Shown: positions 18,437-26,173, counted from the first letter of the stretch. The stretch is DNA of 64,000 nucleotides from Synechococcales cyanobacterium bin59.metabat.ball.084 (GCA_013297675.1 JAAFHZ010000004.1:1-64000), one strand, 5' to 3'. The notes: generated by a model from the letters alone, not told the origin. Program-made: numbers and translations.

Positions 18437-18494
18437 TCAGAGCTGGCAATCTAGCCTCTGTTTTGGCGATGACTTGGGTGATGAAGGCCGATAA

Positions 18495-18911
18495 TTACTT
18501 AACAATCATCACTGGAATTGATGTTTTAAGGGTGTTCCATACCTCGATCAATCTTTGGTAGCTGATAGATTCATAAGCAGTAGATTCATATCTTTGTACC
18601 ATTTGTTCTTTGATGCCTAGTTTTTCGGCTAGTTCTCGCTGGGTCATGCCTAGGCTGATCCGTTTTTGAATAAGTACTTTGGGTAGGTCTTCGATCGCAC
18701 CCATGATGATTTCCACTTTTCCCGCTTTCAGATCATCATATTCTTGTAGCTCTTTCTGCATCTGATTAATTTGGGTTTGAAAGCCGTTACGGGTGGCTTC
18801 TACCATTAGGGGTGGAAGGGATTCTGCTTCTGTGGCTAAAGTTGTCAGAACTCTGGCTAGATCGTCGATTTTAGATTTGGTGATTTTATATTGGTATTCA
18901 TTTTGGATCAT
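18495..18911 (-). CDS. XRE-family helix-turn-helix protein, antitoxin-like
   Basis: 138 aa. The N-terminal 70 residues are helical, with a coiled-coil-like stretch (INQMQKELQEYDDLKAG). A Cro/CI-type HTH follows at about 85-125 (RISLGMTQRELAEKLGIKEQ and QRYE). Its start overlaps the stop of the upstream DUF6932-type gene by 4 bases, the tight coupling typical of toxin-antitoxin pairs. It probably binds its own promoter and counters or regulates the partner. Confidence 0.8.
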   Translation of the reverse strand: MIQNEYQYKITKSKIDDLARVLTTLATEAESLPPLMVEATRNGFQTQINQMQKELQEYDDLKAGKVEIIMGAIEDLPKVLIQKRISLGMTQRELAEKLGIKEQMVQRYESTAYESISYQRLIEVWNTLKTSIPVMIVK

Positions 18912-19333
18912 GGCAGTTCATCCGGTAGTTCTTGGGGGTTGATTTCAATGATGCTTCTGAGTCGATTTTGTCTGTCGGTTTTGAGGAAAACTTGGAATTG
19001 GAACATGGTATCGGCGACTAGACTGCCACCAAAACGTTTTTTCTGCTCTGTGGCATCGATTAGTACTGGATCTAGTTGGCTAGAGTACCAATCAATTTCT
19101 AGTCGGTCAAAGCACCCATCAAAGTCGTTGGGAAATTCTTTGTCTGTTGTTAGGCTGCCACCAATCCAGATTTGGGTACATCCGACTTGGGCAAGCAGTT
19201 TGGCTAGACTAAAGAAGCCGTTAACTAGTTGCTCTCGGCGTTTGTTGCCGCTGAAGTAATCACGGAAGGCATCGCATGAAATTTGATAGTTTCCTGGGGG
19301 GAGGTATCCATAGGAGTTATATGGTGGAAGCAT
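18908..19333 (-). CDS. DUF6932-type nucleotidyltransferase-like protein
   Basis: 141 aa. It opens with MLPPYNSYGYLPPG and has a minimal-nucleotidyltransferase-like motif IWIGGSLTTDKEFPNDFDGC, which follows the GS...DxD pattern of MNT folds. From memory this corresponds to DUF6932. Such proteins occur beside HTH or HEPN partners in toxin-antitoxin-like operons. It is first in a two-gene minus-strand operon with the XRE protein. Whether it is toxin or antitoxin cannot be read from the sequence. Confidence 0.7.
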   Translation of the reverse strand: MLPPYNSYGYLPPGNYQISCDAFRDYFSGNKRREQLVNGFFSLAKLLAQVGCTQIWIGGSLTTDKEFPNDFDGCFDRLEIDWYSSQLDPVLIDATEQKKRFGGSLVADTMFQFQVFLKTDRQNRLRSIIEINPQELPDELP

Positions 19334-19564
19334 TTAGGAAATTTCGGTGCAATTCCAACTAAAATGATGTCTCGATAGTAACACAACTTTTATTTGGTTA
19401 TTCTTTTTGGCGATCGATACCAATACGGCTTTTAGGTGGTTGTGTTTTTGGTGATCGGGGAAGTTGCGGCCTAAGTCGGGAGCAGAAATTATGAGATTTG
19501 GATATTTTTCATCAGTCTTATCTATCTGCTAGAATGGGAAAAATTTTATTTCTTTGATGGTGCT

Positions 19565-20098
19565 ATGTATCGCTCCTCTCTGTTTTTGAATGCGGCTTTG
19601 ATTGGAACTACTGTGGCATTAGTACAGCCATTGGCACAGGCCAAAACATCAGTAGAGGTTGGTCGTATTGCTAAGGCGATTACCGTACAAATTAAGCAAG
19701 TCGGGTCTGATAATGCAGGTTCGGGGATTCTTTTACAGAAACAGGGTGCAGTTTATACGGTGCTTACTGCTGGACATGTGGTAAATAGTGGATCAAACTT
19801 TACTCTCAAAACCTCTGATGGACAAATGCATCGGATGATCGCTGGTTCAATTCTTCCTTCTGGCAACAATATTGACTTGGCGGTACTGAAGTTTACCAGC
19901 GGCAATAACTACTCCTTAGCAAAAATCGGAACTTCCAATTCTCTTGAGGAACTCTCGCCGATTTATGTCGCTGGCTTTCCCAAGGCTTCTTATGCAATAC
20001 CTGATCCCACTATTCATATTATTGATGGCAAAGTTATTGGTAAGGCCACTAATATTGACCATAAAGTCGCAGCCACTCTGCCAAATCATTGTCGTTAG
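19565..20098 (+). pseudogene. Truncated trypsin-like serine protease
   Basis: The first 160 or so residues are a secreted S1-type protease: a signal peptide (to about AQAKT), the catalytic His in VLTAGHVV and the Asp in NNIDLAVLKF. The domain then stops before any GNSGGP-type serine motif. The frame runs out through sequence that, on the opposite strand, is a DUF4351-like gene tail (20049-20165), and ends at 177 aa. The gene appears to have been cut by a recombination with this repeat. Without the catalytic Ser it cannot be an active protease. Confidence 0.75.
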
Positions 20099-20165
20099 TA
20101 AAATCCAGTAGGTCTATGGCGAGTTGTTCAAGTTGATCGATCGGCAGCACGCTTTCAGATCCTGA
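20049..20165 (-). pseudogene. DUF4351-like C-terminal tail, copy 1
   Basis: The minus strand reads VLPIDQLEQLAIDLLDFTN then DNDLAEWLRLYGQY and a stop. This pattern (LP.EQLE.L...LLDF....DL..WL) matches the C-terminal DUF4351 segment of Rpn/PD-(D/E)XK transposase-like proteins. Nothing of the N-terminal domain remains; a stop codon lies just upstream. The scrap underlies the 3' end of the truncated protease gene and lies 40 bases from the parE stop. Confidence 0.65.
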
Positions 20166-20204
20166 TTAAGATCCTATCAAGAAAGCAAAAGCCAACAAGA
20201 CCGA

Positions 20205-20510
20205 CTAATTGACATCATCATCGAAGTAAGCCTCTATATCCATTCGATCGTGCAGAATCCGCACAATTTCTAAACCGCCAGAGGTCAGATGATAAAAAAT
20301 TAAGTGTCTTCCAACATGATACTTCCGATACCCTGGGCGAATGTCATCACAAGCCTTGCCAAGCTGAGGCTCCTGCGCCAAAAGATGAAAAACAGCATCA
20401 AGTTTGGCCAAGTAAAGATTCCTCTGTTCCTTTCCCCAAGTCACTTGGGTATATCGACCAATAGAGCGCAAATCTTGTTTAGCTAACTCAGTAAGACGAA
20501 AAATCATCAT
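20205..20510 (-). CDS. parE: ParE/RelE-family toxin
   Basis: 101 aa RelE/ParE-superfamily toxin: LTELAKQDLRSIGRYTQVTWG at the N-terminus, then YRKYHVGRHLIFYHL and the IVRILHDRMD strand near the end. ParE-type members poison DNA gyrase, while RelE-type members cleave mRNA; with a ParD partner the former is more likely. Its ATG overlaps the antitoxin stop (TGATG). Confidence 0.88.
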   Translation of the reverse strand: MMIFRLTELAKQDLRSIGRYTQVTWGKEQRNLYLAKLDAVFHLLAQEPQLGKACDDIRPGYRKYHVGRHLIFYHLTSGGLEIVRILHDRMDIEAYFDDDVN

Positions 20511-20752
20511 CAGACAGCTTCATCCCGATCCAACTCTTCTATTAAGCCTTGTAAAGAATATTCAGCAGCCCCGCTTTTCTCCCCTTCCACCAGTGACTGC
20601 CTCAAAGCCATCAACTTCAGCTCTCGCTCTTCCAACAAGCGCAGCCCAGCACGAATAGCCTCACTAGCAGAAGAAAAGCGCCCATTATCAACCTGACTAG
20701 CAATAAACGACTCGAAATGCTCACCTAAAGTCACACTGGTGTTTTTCTGCAT
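20510..20752 (-). CDS. parD: ParD-family antitoxin
   Basis: 80 aa ribbon-helix-helix antitoxin. The N-terminal RHH region reads NTSVTLGEHFESFIASQV with the SSASEAIRAGLRLLEERE helix, followed by a disordered tail that would wrap the toxin. I chose the ATG at 20752 over an in-frame GTG 12 bases upstream. The 7-bp inverted repeat upstream is a probable self-binding operator. Confidence 0.88.
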   Translation of the reverse strand: MQKNTSVTLGEHFESFIASQVDNGRFSSASEAIRAGLRLLEERELKLMALRQSLVEGEKSGAAEYSLQGLIEELDRDEAV

Positions 20753-20774
20753 ATTGTTACCCACACAAACTTTA

Positions 20775-20801
20775 ATACCAACAGATATTATATATTGGTA
20801 T
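20775..20801. promoter_or_regulatory. Likely ParD operator
   Basis: ATACCAA (20775-20781) and TTGGTAT (20795-20801) form an inverted repeat around an AT-only core with TATA-like elements, 23 bases upstream of the parD start. The position fits autoregulation by the antitoxin. Confidence 0.5.
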
Positions 20802-20828
20802 CAACTTCATGTCTATTGGCTACTAAGG

Positions 20829-20987
20829 CTAACCATAACGCCGTAGCCACTCTGCCAAATCGCTGCTGTTGGTAAAATCCAGTAGATCTATGGCGAGTTG
20901 TTCTAATTGATCGATCGGCAGCGCCCCAATCTTTGCCAAAATTTCTTCAGAGATCTGTTCTCGGTGATCGATCGAATGATGTGTTTG
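20829..20987 (-). pseudogene. DUF4351-like C-terminal tail, copy 2
   Basis: The minus strand reads EQISEEILAKIGALPIDQ then LEQLAIDLLDFTNSSDLAEW and LRRYG before a stop. The N-terminal catalytic domain is absent, and a TGA lies just upstream of the open stretch. It is nearly the same as copies 1 and 3 and sits between the parDE promoter and the next broken gene pair. Confidence 0.65.
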
Positions 20988-21015
20988 TCACTTGTAAACG
21001 ATGGCGAAGTTGATA

Positions 21016-21135
21016 TTAGTTTGAGCTTATGTATTTTAAGGCTTCTGGAGTAGGATATCGATCAATTTCCTGCAAAGCTTGTCTTTCTAGTAGTCTTTCG
21101 ACGTTATTGAATCCCAAAATTCTTGCTGTTATCAC
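21016..21135 (-). pseudogene. Scrap resembling an HNH-endonuclease C-terminus
   Basis: A 39-codon minus-strand frame starts with GTG overlapping the stop of the small gene upstream (GTGA). It reads VITARILGFNNVERLLERQA then LQEIDRYPTPEALKYISSN. The N.xxLLxxR...I.RYP pattern recalls the end of small HNH endonucleases, which I remember as common partners of the upstream small protein in cyanobacteria. The bulk of such a protein is missing. The assignment is tentative. Confidence 0.35.
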
Positions 21136-21370
21136 TTAGCAATGTTTTTTCGGGCACGGGCTTTGGCTAGACGCATGAGATGCTCTAGCTCCATGTAATG
21201 ATTTAGCTCTGAGGTTTCATCTGAAGTCAATCCAGTAGTTTTTCTCGTCGGATCAAATCAGCAACGTGTTGTTTTGCTGCTTCTGACGGTTGGAATGCAA
21301 TAATGCTGTCTGGAGTGGTGCCTTCTGCAATAAAGTCAATGACTTCTTCGTAAGCTTTTGATATCGCCAT
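21132..21370 (-). pseudogene. Small conserved cyanobacterial protein, frameshifted
   Basis: The gene starts MAISKAYEEVIDFIAEGTTP at 21370 and runs in frame to ADLIRREK, then stops early. Restoring one base in the A-run (T-run on the plus strand at 21239-21243) continues the product as TTGLTSDETSELNHYMELEH then LMRLAKARARKNIAK and a TGA at 21132. The continuation is exactly what I remember for this 70-80-residue cyanobacterial family, often paired with an HNH or toxin gene. So a single-base deletion has broken it, unless it is a sequencing error. Confidence 0.75.
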
Positions 21371-21523
21371 GTTTAATCCTTTTAAAAAAAATAGTTTGAT
21401 GTGATGATAGCTTTTGGCTAGATCCAGATAGGGTTTATTTTTGCTAAGGGCGGCCATTCTATTTCTAGATCTTACAAATTCATAATAGCAATCTTGTTCA
21501 AGAATTTCGTGAGATACAGAAAG

Positions 21524-21682
21524 CTAACCATAACGCCGCAGCGACTCTGCCAAATCATTGCCGTCGGTAAAATCCAGTAGATCTATGGCAAGTTGTTCAA
21601 GTTGATCGATCGGCAAAACCTCAATCTTTGCCAGAATCTCTTCAGAAAGCGGCTTTTGACGACTTAGTTGTTTAATGACCAT
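21524..21682 (-). pseudogene. DUF4351-like C-terminal tail, copy 3
   Basis: A 52-codon frame with an ATG at 21682: MVIKQLSRQKPLSEEILAKI then EVLPIDQLEQLAIDLLDFT and DGNDLAESLRRYG. It is the longest of the three copies and reaches furthest into the linker before the tail. No catalytic domain is present, so it is a remnant even though it could in principle be translated. Confidence 0.6.
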
Positions 21683-21716
21683 TTTAGCTGGATTAGCTTA
21701 CGTGGGCGAACTTCCA

Positions 21717-21899
21717 ATGAAAGTTGATAAAACAGCAAAAATTCGTGGGCTTGAATTCTTAACTGAGGTGCCATCCGATTCAGGTACAAGGCCGGGGCTA
21801 GCTTACTGGTCTGGAAAAAGAGACGGTGTTCACAATGAAGATGGGTACGCTAAAATCAAAGTAGACATAACGTTCTGCAACCAGCTAGATGAGCTTTGA
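21717..21899 (+). CDS. Short hypothetical ORF, 60 aa
   Basis: A plus-strand frame from the ATG at 21717 (an earlier in-frame ATG at 21675 overlaps the DUF4351 scrap). It reads MKVDKTAKIRGLEFLTEV... with no recognised domain. It ends 8 bases before the start of the next gene, which has a better ribosome binding site. It may be a fragment of an older gene. Confidence 0.3.
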   Translation: MKVDKTAKIRGLEFLTEVPSDSGTRPGLAYWSGKRDGVHNEDGYAKIKVDITFCNQLDEL

Positions 21900-21907
21900 G
21901 GCAGGTA

Positions 21908-22570
21908 ATGAGTGTTCAAGAACTGCCAGAAGAACAACTTATTCGATTTGAAGATGTAACTCCAGCGCGGGATATCGTCGCTTTTTTTGCTGGCTCTCTA
22001 AAACCGTTGGTTAATCATCTAAACCTGCCTGTTTACTTGGGCTATGACGATTTGGATGAAATATTATTTACCTTTTTAACTTTGCCCTCAGGAAAAACTG
22101 TGACATTAGGGCAGTATCGAGGTTCACCACAGCTTGGGGTGGATTTATATGTAGACCCCAGCATTCAGGATGTGCCAGCAGTTATTTATGAAAGCTGTCA
22201 GCAATTGGAAATTTCGCACTCAGAAGTTACTTGGTTACATGCTGACGTTCAGAAGCAGGTCGATCGGCTATATGCAGAGAACGGAGATTTCCCTGGTGGG
22301 AGAGCGGGGGTTTTATTGATCGAGCCATGGCCAAAAAGCAGCGAACACAAGCCTTTAAAATGTTTCCTACATTCTCTTCGCATTTACGATCAACAAGTAT
22401 TGTCTCCTGCTAATATCTTTGAAGATCATTCTGAGGTGTCGCAATTTTATTATCGACTGTTGAGAATGGCTAGTACTTCATCAGGGGTGAGCAATGAAAA
22501 TAATGTGATTTCCATGAATGATTACATCGCTGCCGTTGAACCCGCTCAGCCAAATAAACCTTTAAAATAA
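21908..22570 (+). CDS. Hypothetical protein, 220 aa
   Basis: I chose the ATG at 21908 (MSVQELPEEQLIRFEDV) because it follows a GAGGCAGG ribosome-binding stretch; an in-frame TTG lies 12 bases upstream. The protein is soluble, without signal peptide or membrane helix. It contains LPSGKTVTLGQYRGSPQLGV and a C-terminal helical part. I recognise no family. Its stop overlaps a small antisense frame (22562-22732). It sits alone on the plus strand within the toxin-antitoxin zone. Confidence 0.55.
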   Translation: MSVQELPEEQLIRFEDVTPARDIVAFFAGSLKPLVNHLNLPVYLGYDDLDEILFTFLTLPSGKTVTLGQYRGSPQLGVDLYVDPSIQDVPAVIYESCQQLEISHSEVTWLHADVQKQVDRLYAENGDFPGGRAGVLLIEPWPKSSEHKPLKCFLHSLRIYDQQVLSPANIFEDHSEVSQFYYRLLRMASTSSGVSNENNVISMNDYIAAVEPAQPNKPLK

Positions 22571-22732
22571 TCGGTATTTTGTTTGAGATAAATTATCTAA
22601 ATCCACTACTGAACCAAAGCGAATAACTGGGAGTTGGGTGCTATTAACGATGATCATTCGTGAATTCATATCTCTGATCACTCTAGGCAGTTGAGAATTG
22701 AAGAATTCGATCATAGAAACAATTTCAATCAT
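22562..22732 (-). CDS. Small hypothetical ORF, 56 aa
   Basis: A minus-strand frame from an ATG that overlaps the stop of the preceding fragment by 8 bases. It reads MIEIVSMIEFFNSQLPRVIR and ends ...LSQTKYRLF. The tight overlap and the protein-like composition suggest a former two-gene unit. No family recognised. It may be dead, since its partner has lost its start. Confidence 0.3.
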   Translation of the reverse strand: MIEIVSMIEFFNSQLPRVIRDMNSRMIIVNSTQLPVIRFGSVVDLDNLSQTKYRLF

Positions 22733-22871
22733 CAATGCCATTTGCTTGCCAACGCGATCGAAGTTCTTTGACAGTTAGTTTTTCCTTTTGCTTTGCGGTG
22801 GCCAGAAATTCAGAGAGCCACTCTTTGGGAACTTGTGTAAAAGTAGGGCTGCGATCGATAATCCAAAAATA
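22725..22871 (-). pseudogene. Start-less gene fragment fused behind the DUF5615 gene
   Basis: Directly after the TAG of the DUF5615 gene, and in the same frame, the minus strand reads YFWIIDRSPTFTQVPKEWLS then EFLATAKQKEKLTVKELRSR and WQANGIDD before a TGA. It has no start codon. It looks like the C-terminal half of a small protein whose N-terminus was replaced when the DUF433/DUF5615 pair arrived. Confidence 0.35.
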
Positions 22872-23249
22872 CTATTTTTCAGATGATTTTGCATCTCGGG
22901 TAATTCTAAGCAGTTGACCATTTAAGGATTCGGTAGCTCCGCTTGCGCCAAAGGCGATCGCAGAGACAGCTTCATCAATCTTGGCAGCAAGTCGCCGATA
23001 GTCTCTATTTTCGGTGCAGGCAATAATACCACTGTGCTCTATTTGTTCTCGATGTAAGCGAATAAAGTCTTGGCGATTAATGGTTAACACGGCTCGATTG
23101 TTAGCAGTAGCATAGGCCAAAACCTGATCATCAGGAATCCTTTGGTTAGCATTTCCTGCTTCTTGTACAGTCAAAACATCGTGACCAAGCAGTCGTAAAT
23201 GATCAGTGGCGGCTCGGGGAAACTGTTCATCAGCATAGAATCTGGCCAT
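22872..23249 (-). CDS. DUF5615 PIN-like toxin candidate
   Basis: 125 aa. The start ARFYADEQFPRAATDHLRLL carries the DE...P pattern of DUF5615, a PIN-like family, and further acidic or polar active-site positions are seen in VLTINRQDF. Family members are thought to be RNases paired with DUF433 proteins. The DUF433 gene lies 3 bases upstream, forming a standard pair. The C-terminus (RITRDAKSSEK) runs straight into a foreign fragment after the stop. Confidence 0.82.
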   Translation of the reverse strand: MARFYADEQFPRAATDHLRLLGHDVLTVQEAGNANQRIPDDQVLAYATANNRAVLTINRQDFIRLHREQIEHSGIIACTENRDYRRLAAKIDEAVSAIAFGASGATESLNGQLLRITRDAKSSEK

Positions 23250-23252
23250 ACA

Positions 23253-23585
23253 CTAGTCTTCTTCCTGTCTAGCGATCGCCCGATCGATTTCCCCAGCATA
23301 TTGTTCAGCATAACGCCAAGCATTCACCAAGTCTTGAGCCGTAAGTGTGGGGTAGTTTTCTAAAATCTCTGCTTCACTACTCCCCATCCGTCGATAGCTA
23401 ACTATGAGCCATACTGGAATACGACTTTCACAAATACAGGCTTCACCACCCATCACACCAGGCGTTTTGCTAATCCCTGGCCAAGTGCCCTCAAGGTTAA
23501 GACTATGCACCAACATCTGAATAATTTCAGTTTTTTGACTGTTAGGCAAAGAAAGAAGCTGCTCTTGTAATTCAGGAGTGACCAT
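23253..23585 (-). CDS. DUF433 antitoxin candidate
   Basis: 110 aa. The core PGVMGGEACICESRIPVWLIV followed by SEAEILENYPTLTAQDLVNA is the DUF433 winged-helix-like signature. The N-terminal 35 residues (LQEQLLSLPNSQKTEIIQML) form a helical extension seen in several cyanobacterial members. It is first in the operon with the DUF5615 gene and probably represses it and neutralises the partner. Confidence 0.82.
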   Translation of the reverse strand: MVTPELQEQLLSLPNSQKTEIIQMLVHSLNLEGTWPGISKTPGVMGGEACICESRIPVWLIVSYRRMGSSEAEILENYPTLTAQDLVNAWRYAEQYAGEIDRAIARQEED

Positions 23586-23646
23586 AGCCGTTAAGAATGT
23601 TTGATTCCATTTTAGCTGGATTAAGATGAATTATTAGATATCCTCA

Positions 23647-23685
23647 ATCAAGAAACCCATACCAAAATGGCATGGGTTTCTTGAT
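23647..23685 (-). terminator. Terminator after rpmE
   Basis: A 14-bp perfect stem ATCAAGAAACCCAT / ATGGGTTTCTTGAT with an extra CC/GG pair inside. It sits just downstream of rpmE and should close the long ribosomal transcript. It also separates this from the toxin-antitoxin zone. Confidence 0.75.
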
Positions 23686-23703
23686 ATTCAGAGAAAATAA
23701 AAC

Positions 23704-23940
23704 TTACTCAGCTTTGGGGGCTTCAGCAGCCGGTTCTTCTAAACCGTACTTACTGCGGAACCGCTCTACCCGACCTTCAGTATCAATAATCTTTTGATTA
23801 CCAGTATAGAAAGGGTGATTGCCCGACCACACATCAACGTGTAATTCTGGCTGGGTTGCGCCCACAGTCATAACTTCTTTCCCGTTACAGAAAACCTTGG
23901 CATCGGGGTACCAAGTAGGATGGATATCTGGTTTAGCCAT
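23704..23940 (-). CDS. rpmE: 50S ribosomal protein L31
   Basis: 78 aa, beginning MAKPDIHPTWYPDAKVFCNG, with the WSGNHPFYTGNQKIIDTEGR segment typical of bacterial L31. Only one cysteine is present, so this is the zinc-free (C-) type. It is the last gene of the minus-strand ribosomal cluster. Confidence 0.95.
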   Translation of the reverse strand: MAKPDIHPTWYPDAKVFCNGKEVMTVGATQPELHVDVWSGNHPFYTGNQKIIDTEGRVERFRSKYGLEEPAAEAPKAE

Positions 23941-23967
23941 GATCTTAAAAAAAATTGGTGAATGGAA

Positions 23968-24381
23968 TTAACGCTTGGAGTACTGAGGAGCTTTCCGGGC
24001 TTTGTGCAGACCGTACTTTTTCCGCTCTTTACAACGAGGGTCACGAGTCAAATAACCTTCAACCTTCAAAGGCTTGCGGTTTTCGGGGCTGAGTTCGCAT
24101 AGCGCACGAGCCACACCAAGTTTCACCGCATCCGATTGACCAGTCAAACCACCACCATGGGCGTTGACCAAAATATCGTAAGACCCTTCTAAGCCCAAAG
24201 TTTCCAAAGGAGCTTTAGCAGCCGATAGGTAGGAAGTATTGAACTGGAAGTACAATTCTCCTTCTTTACCATTAACAATCAGCTTACCTTCGCCCGGCAC
24301 CAACCGGACTCTAGCTACCGCAGCCTTCCGCCGACCGGTGCCCCAGTAAATAGCCTTGCCGCTTTTATCAGTGGTTTGCAT
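23968..24381 (-). CDS. rpsI: 30S ribosomal protein S9
   Basis: 137 aa with the S9 landmarks [19 protein letters not shown] and the basic C-terminal tail [17 protein letters not shown] that reaches the P site. The start lies 1 base into the rplM stop region, so the two are coupled. Confidence 0.97.
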   Translation of the reverse strand: MQTTDKSGKAIYWGTGRRKAAVARVRLVPGEGKLIVNGKEGELYFQFNTSYLSAAKAPLETLGLEGSYDILVNAHGGGLTGQSDAVKLGVARALCELSPENRKPLKVEGYLTRDPRCKERKKYGLHKARKAPQYSKR

Positions 24382-24836
24382 TATTTGTTACCTCCAGGGA
24401 TAGTGTTGATAGTCAAAACTTCAGGCTGCTGAGCAGCATGGGGATGTTCAGTTCCAGCGTACACCTTCATTTTAGTGAACAGGTGTCTGCCCATAGAGTT
24501 CTTAGGCAACATGCCCTTAACGGCCTGTTCAATGATTCTTTCAGGGATGCGTACTTGCAGCTTCGCGAAAGTCTCGGTCTTCATTCCGCCGGGACGACCG
24601 GAGTGACGACGGTAGAGCTTTTGAGTGCTCTTTTTGCCAGTTACCTGAATTTTTTCGGCATTAATGACTACCACAAAATCCCCAGTATCAATATGGGGAG
24701 TAAAAGTAGGCTTGTTCTTACCGCGTAGCACCATCGCAATGGCAGTAGCTAAACGACCGAGGCGTTGGTCGGCGGCATCGACGATATACCATTTGGCATC
24801 GATCGTCTCTGGGGTGGGCAGGATAGTTTTTTCCAT
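24381..24836 (-). CDS. rplM: 50S ribosomal protein L13
   Basis: 151 aa, with [20 protein letters not shown] at the N-terminus and the [10 protein letters not shown] end of cyanobacterial L13. An in-frame upstream start would add 36 hydrophobic residues that overlap truA; the ATG at 24836 gives the normal length and is preferred. Confidence 0.96.
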   Translation of the reverse strand: MEKTILPTPETIDAKWYIVDAADQRLGRLATAIAMVLRGKNKPTFTPHIDTGDFVVVINAEKIQVTGKKSTQKLYRRHSGRPGGMKTETFAKLQVRIPERIIEQAVKGMLPKNSMGRHLFTKMKVYAGTEHPHAAQQPEVLTINTIPGGNK

Positions 24837-24846
24837 GGAATTAACT

Positions 24847-25719
24847 CTAAAAATCAGAAGTGTGATCAGCAGTAGGTTGAAGAAACCAATGCGGCTGAGT
24901 ATCGAACCAAACTTTCTCGGGGAAAGGTGTGTAGGGGTAGCCAACTCGGAGCAGGCATAAACCCTTGGCGGGGGCAGAGTGTTTCACCGCTGGGCGGTCT
25001 TCCTGCTGCCAGATGTGAGTGAATGACTCAGCATCTAATTCGCTAGCACCGACTTTAACCAACAGTCCGACCAGTAAGCGCACCATTCCATACAAAAAGC
25101 CATTGGCTTGGATTTCGATTTGGATTAGTGACCCAGAACGCCGACAGCTCACCGCTTGCACATCTACCCACGAATGGGGACGGCTCGAATTCGATCGATG
25201 AAAAGCACTGAGGTGATGACGACCGAGTAGGGGCTGAAGCGCTTTGTCCATTAAAACCTCGTCCAAAGGAGCGTGGTAATAATGCCAACTATAGGGAGCC
25301 AAGAACAAATTGGGCAAGGCATCGGTATAGATGGTGTAGCGATAGCGCCGCCACTGGGCAGAAAAGCGGGCATGCCAGTCATCTGGCACAGGGGCAGAGC
25401 CGCGAATCATGATGTCATCTGGGAGGCGAGCGTTTAAAACCGCTTTCCAGTTTTCGGTGGGCACCGGGCTACAGACATCAAAGTGGGCGATCTGGGCAGC
25501 GGCATGAACTCCACTGTCGGTACGGCCAGCCCCGTGAACTCGAATCTGCTGATTCGGCACGACGCTGTTTAAGATGCCCTCGATTTCGGTTTGGACAGTG
25601 CGCTGATTGGGCTGACGTTGCCAGCCGTGCAAATGGGTGCCGATGTATTGAATAGCCAAAGCCACTCGCTGTCGCTCACCCTTAGGCAATACCAACCGTT
25701 CTCTCAAACCCTCAGGCAA
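24847..25719 (-). CDS. truA: tRNA pseudouridine(38-40) synthase TruA
   Basis: 290 aa. The catalytic Asp lies in [14 protein letters not shown], and [14 protein letters not shown] is the family N-terminal motif. The frame opens with TTG at 25719, one base after the rplQ stop, so translation is probably coupled to rplQ. The gene order rplQ-truA-rplM-rpsI is the usual cyanobacterial one. Confidence 0.94.
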   Translation of the reverse strand: MPEGLRERLVLPKGERQRVALAIQYIGTHLHGWQRQPNQRTVQTEIEGILNSVVPNQQIRVHGAGRTDSGVHAAAQIAHFDVCSPVPTENWKAVLNARLPDDIMIRGSAPVPDDWHARFSAQWRRYRYTIYTDALPNLFLAPYSWHYYHAPLDEVLMDKALQPLLGRHHLSAFHRSNSSRPHSWVDVQAVSCRRSGSLIQIEIQANGFLYGMVRLLVGLLVKVGASELDAESFTHIWQQEDRPAVKHSAPAKGLCLLRVGYPYTPFPEKVWFDTQPHWFLQPTADHTSDF

Positions 25720-25720
25720 G

Positions 25721-26071
25721 TTACATCAGCTCCAAAATAGCCATTTCGGAGTTGTCACCGCGTCGGCGCATGGTGGTTGTAACTTTGGTGTAACCGCCTT
25801 TGCGATCGGCGTAGCGAGTAGGCGCTTCGTTGAACAGGTTAGCAACAACCCCTTCATCGTAAACATAACCCATCGCTCTCCGGCGATCGGCCAAAGTGCC
25901 AGACTTGGCCAAAGTGATCATCCGATCGACTTCGCCACGAACAGCTTTAGCTCTAATTTTGGTGGTAGTAATCCGACCGTGGCGCAATACTTCAGTAGTA
26001 AGGCTGCGCAGTAGCGCTTTGCGCTGGTCGGCTGGTTTGCCCAGCTTGGGCACGCGGCAAGCGTGACGCAT
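25721..26071 (-). CDS. rplQ: 50S ribosomal protein L17
   Basis: 116 aa. The starting motif [20 protein letters not shown] and [20 protein letters not shown] are typical of L17 at the peptide exit. It sits between rpoA and truA. A REP-like hairpin lies in the spacer to rpoA. Confidence 0.97.
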   Translation of the reverse strand: MRHACRVPKLGKPADQRKALLRSLTTEVLRHGRITTTKIRAKAVRGEVDRMITLAKSGTLADRRRAMGYVYDEGVVANLFNEAPTRYADRKGGYTKVTTTMRRRGDNSEMAILELM

Positions 26072-26106
26072 GGTGTTCTCCTGTTAGTTGGTTTATGAGG
26101 ATTACA

Positions 26107-26165
26107 GTTGGGTGGGTGAGCGGAGCCGTTCGCGAAGCGTCTGCCCAAGCAGAATCCCACCCGAC
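26107..26165. repeat. REP-like hairpin between rpoA and rplQ
   Basis: A 10-bp outer stem (GTTGGGTGGG at 26107-26116 with CCCACCCGAC at 26156-26165, one T-G pair) encloses a GC-rich core containing TTCGCGAAGCGTCT. This core recalls a short palindromic repeat scattered in many cyanobacterial genomes. Lying inside an operon, it would be transcribed and could stabilise or split the mRNA. Confidence 0.55.
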
Positions 26166-26173
26166 GGCAATAT

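Noticed and set aside
24837-24944. Longer N-terminus for L13
   Set aside because: It would overlap truA and add hydrophobic residues foreign to L13; the ATG at 24836 gives the normal protein.
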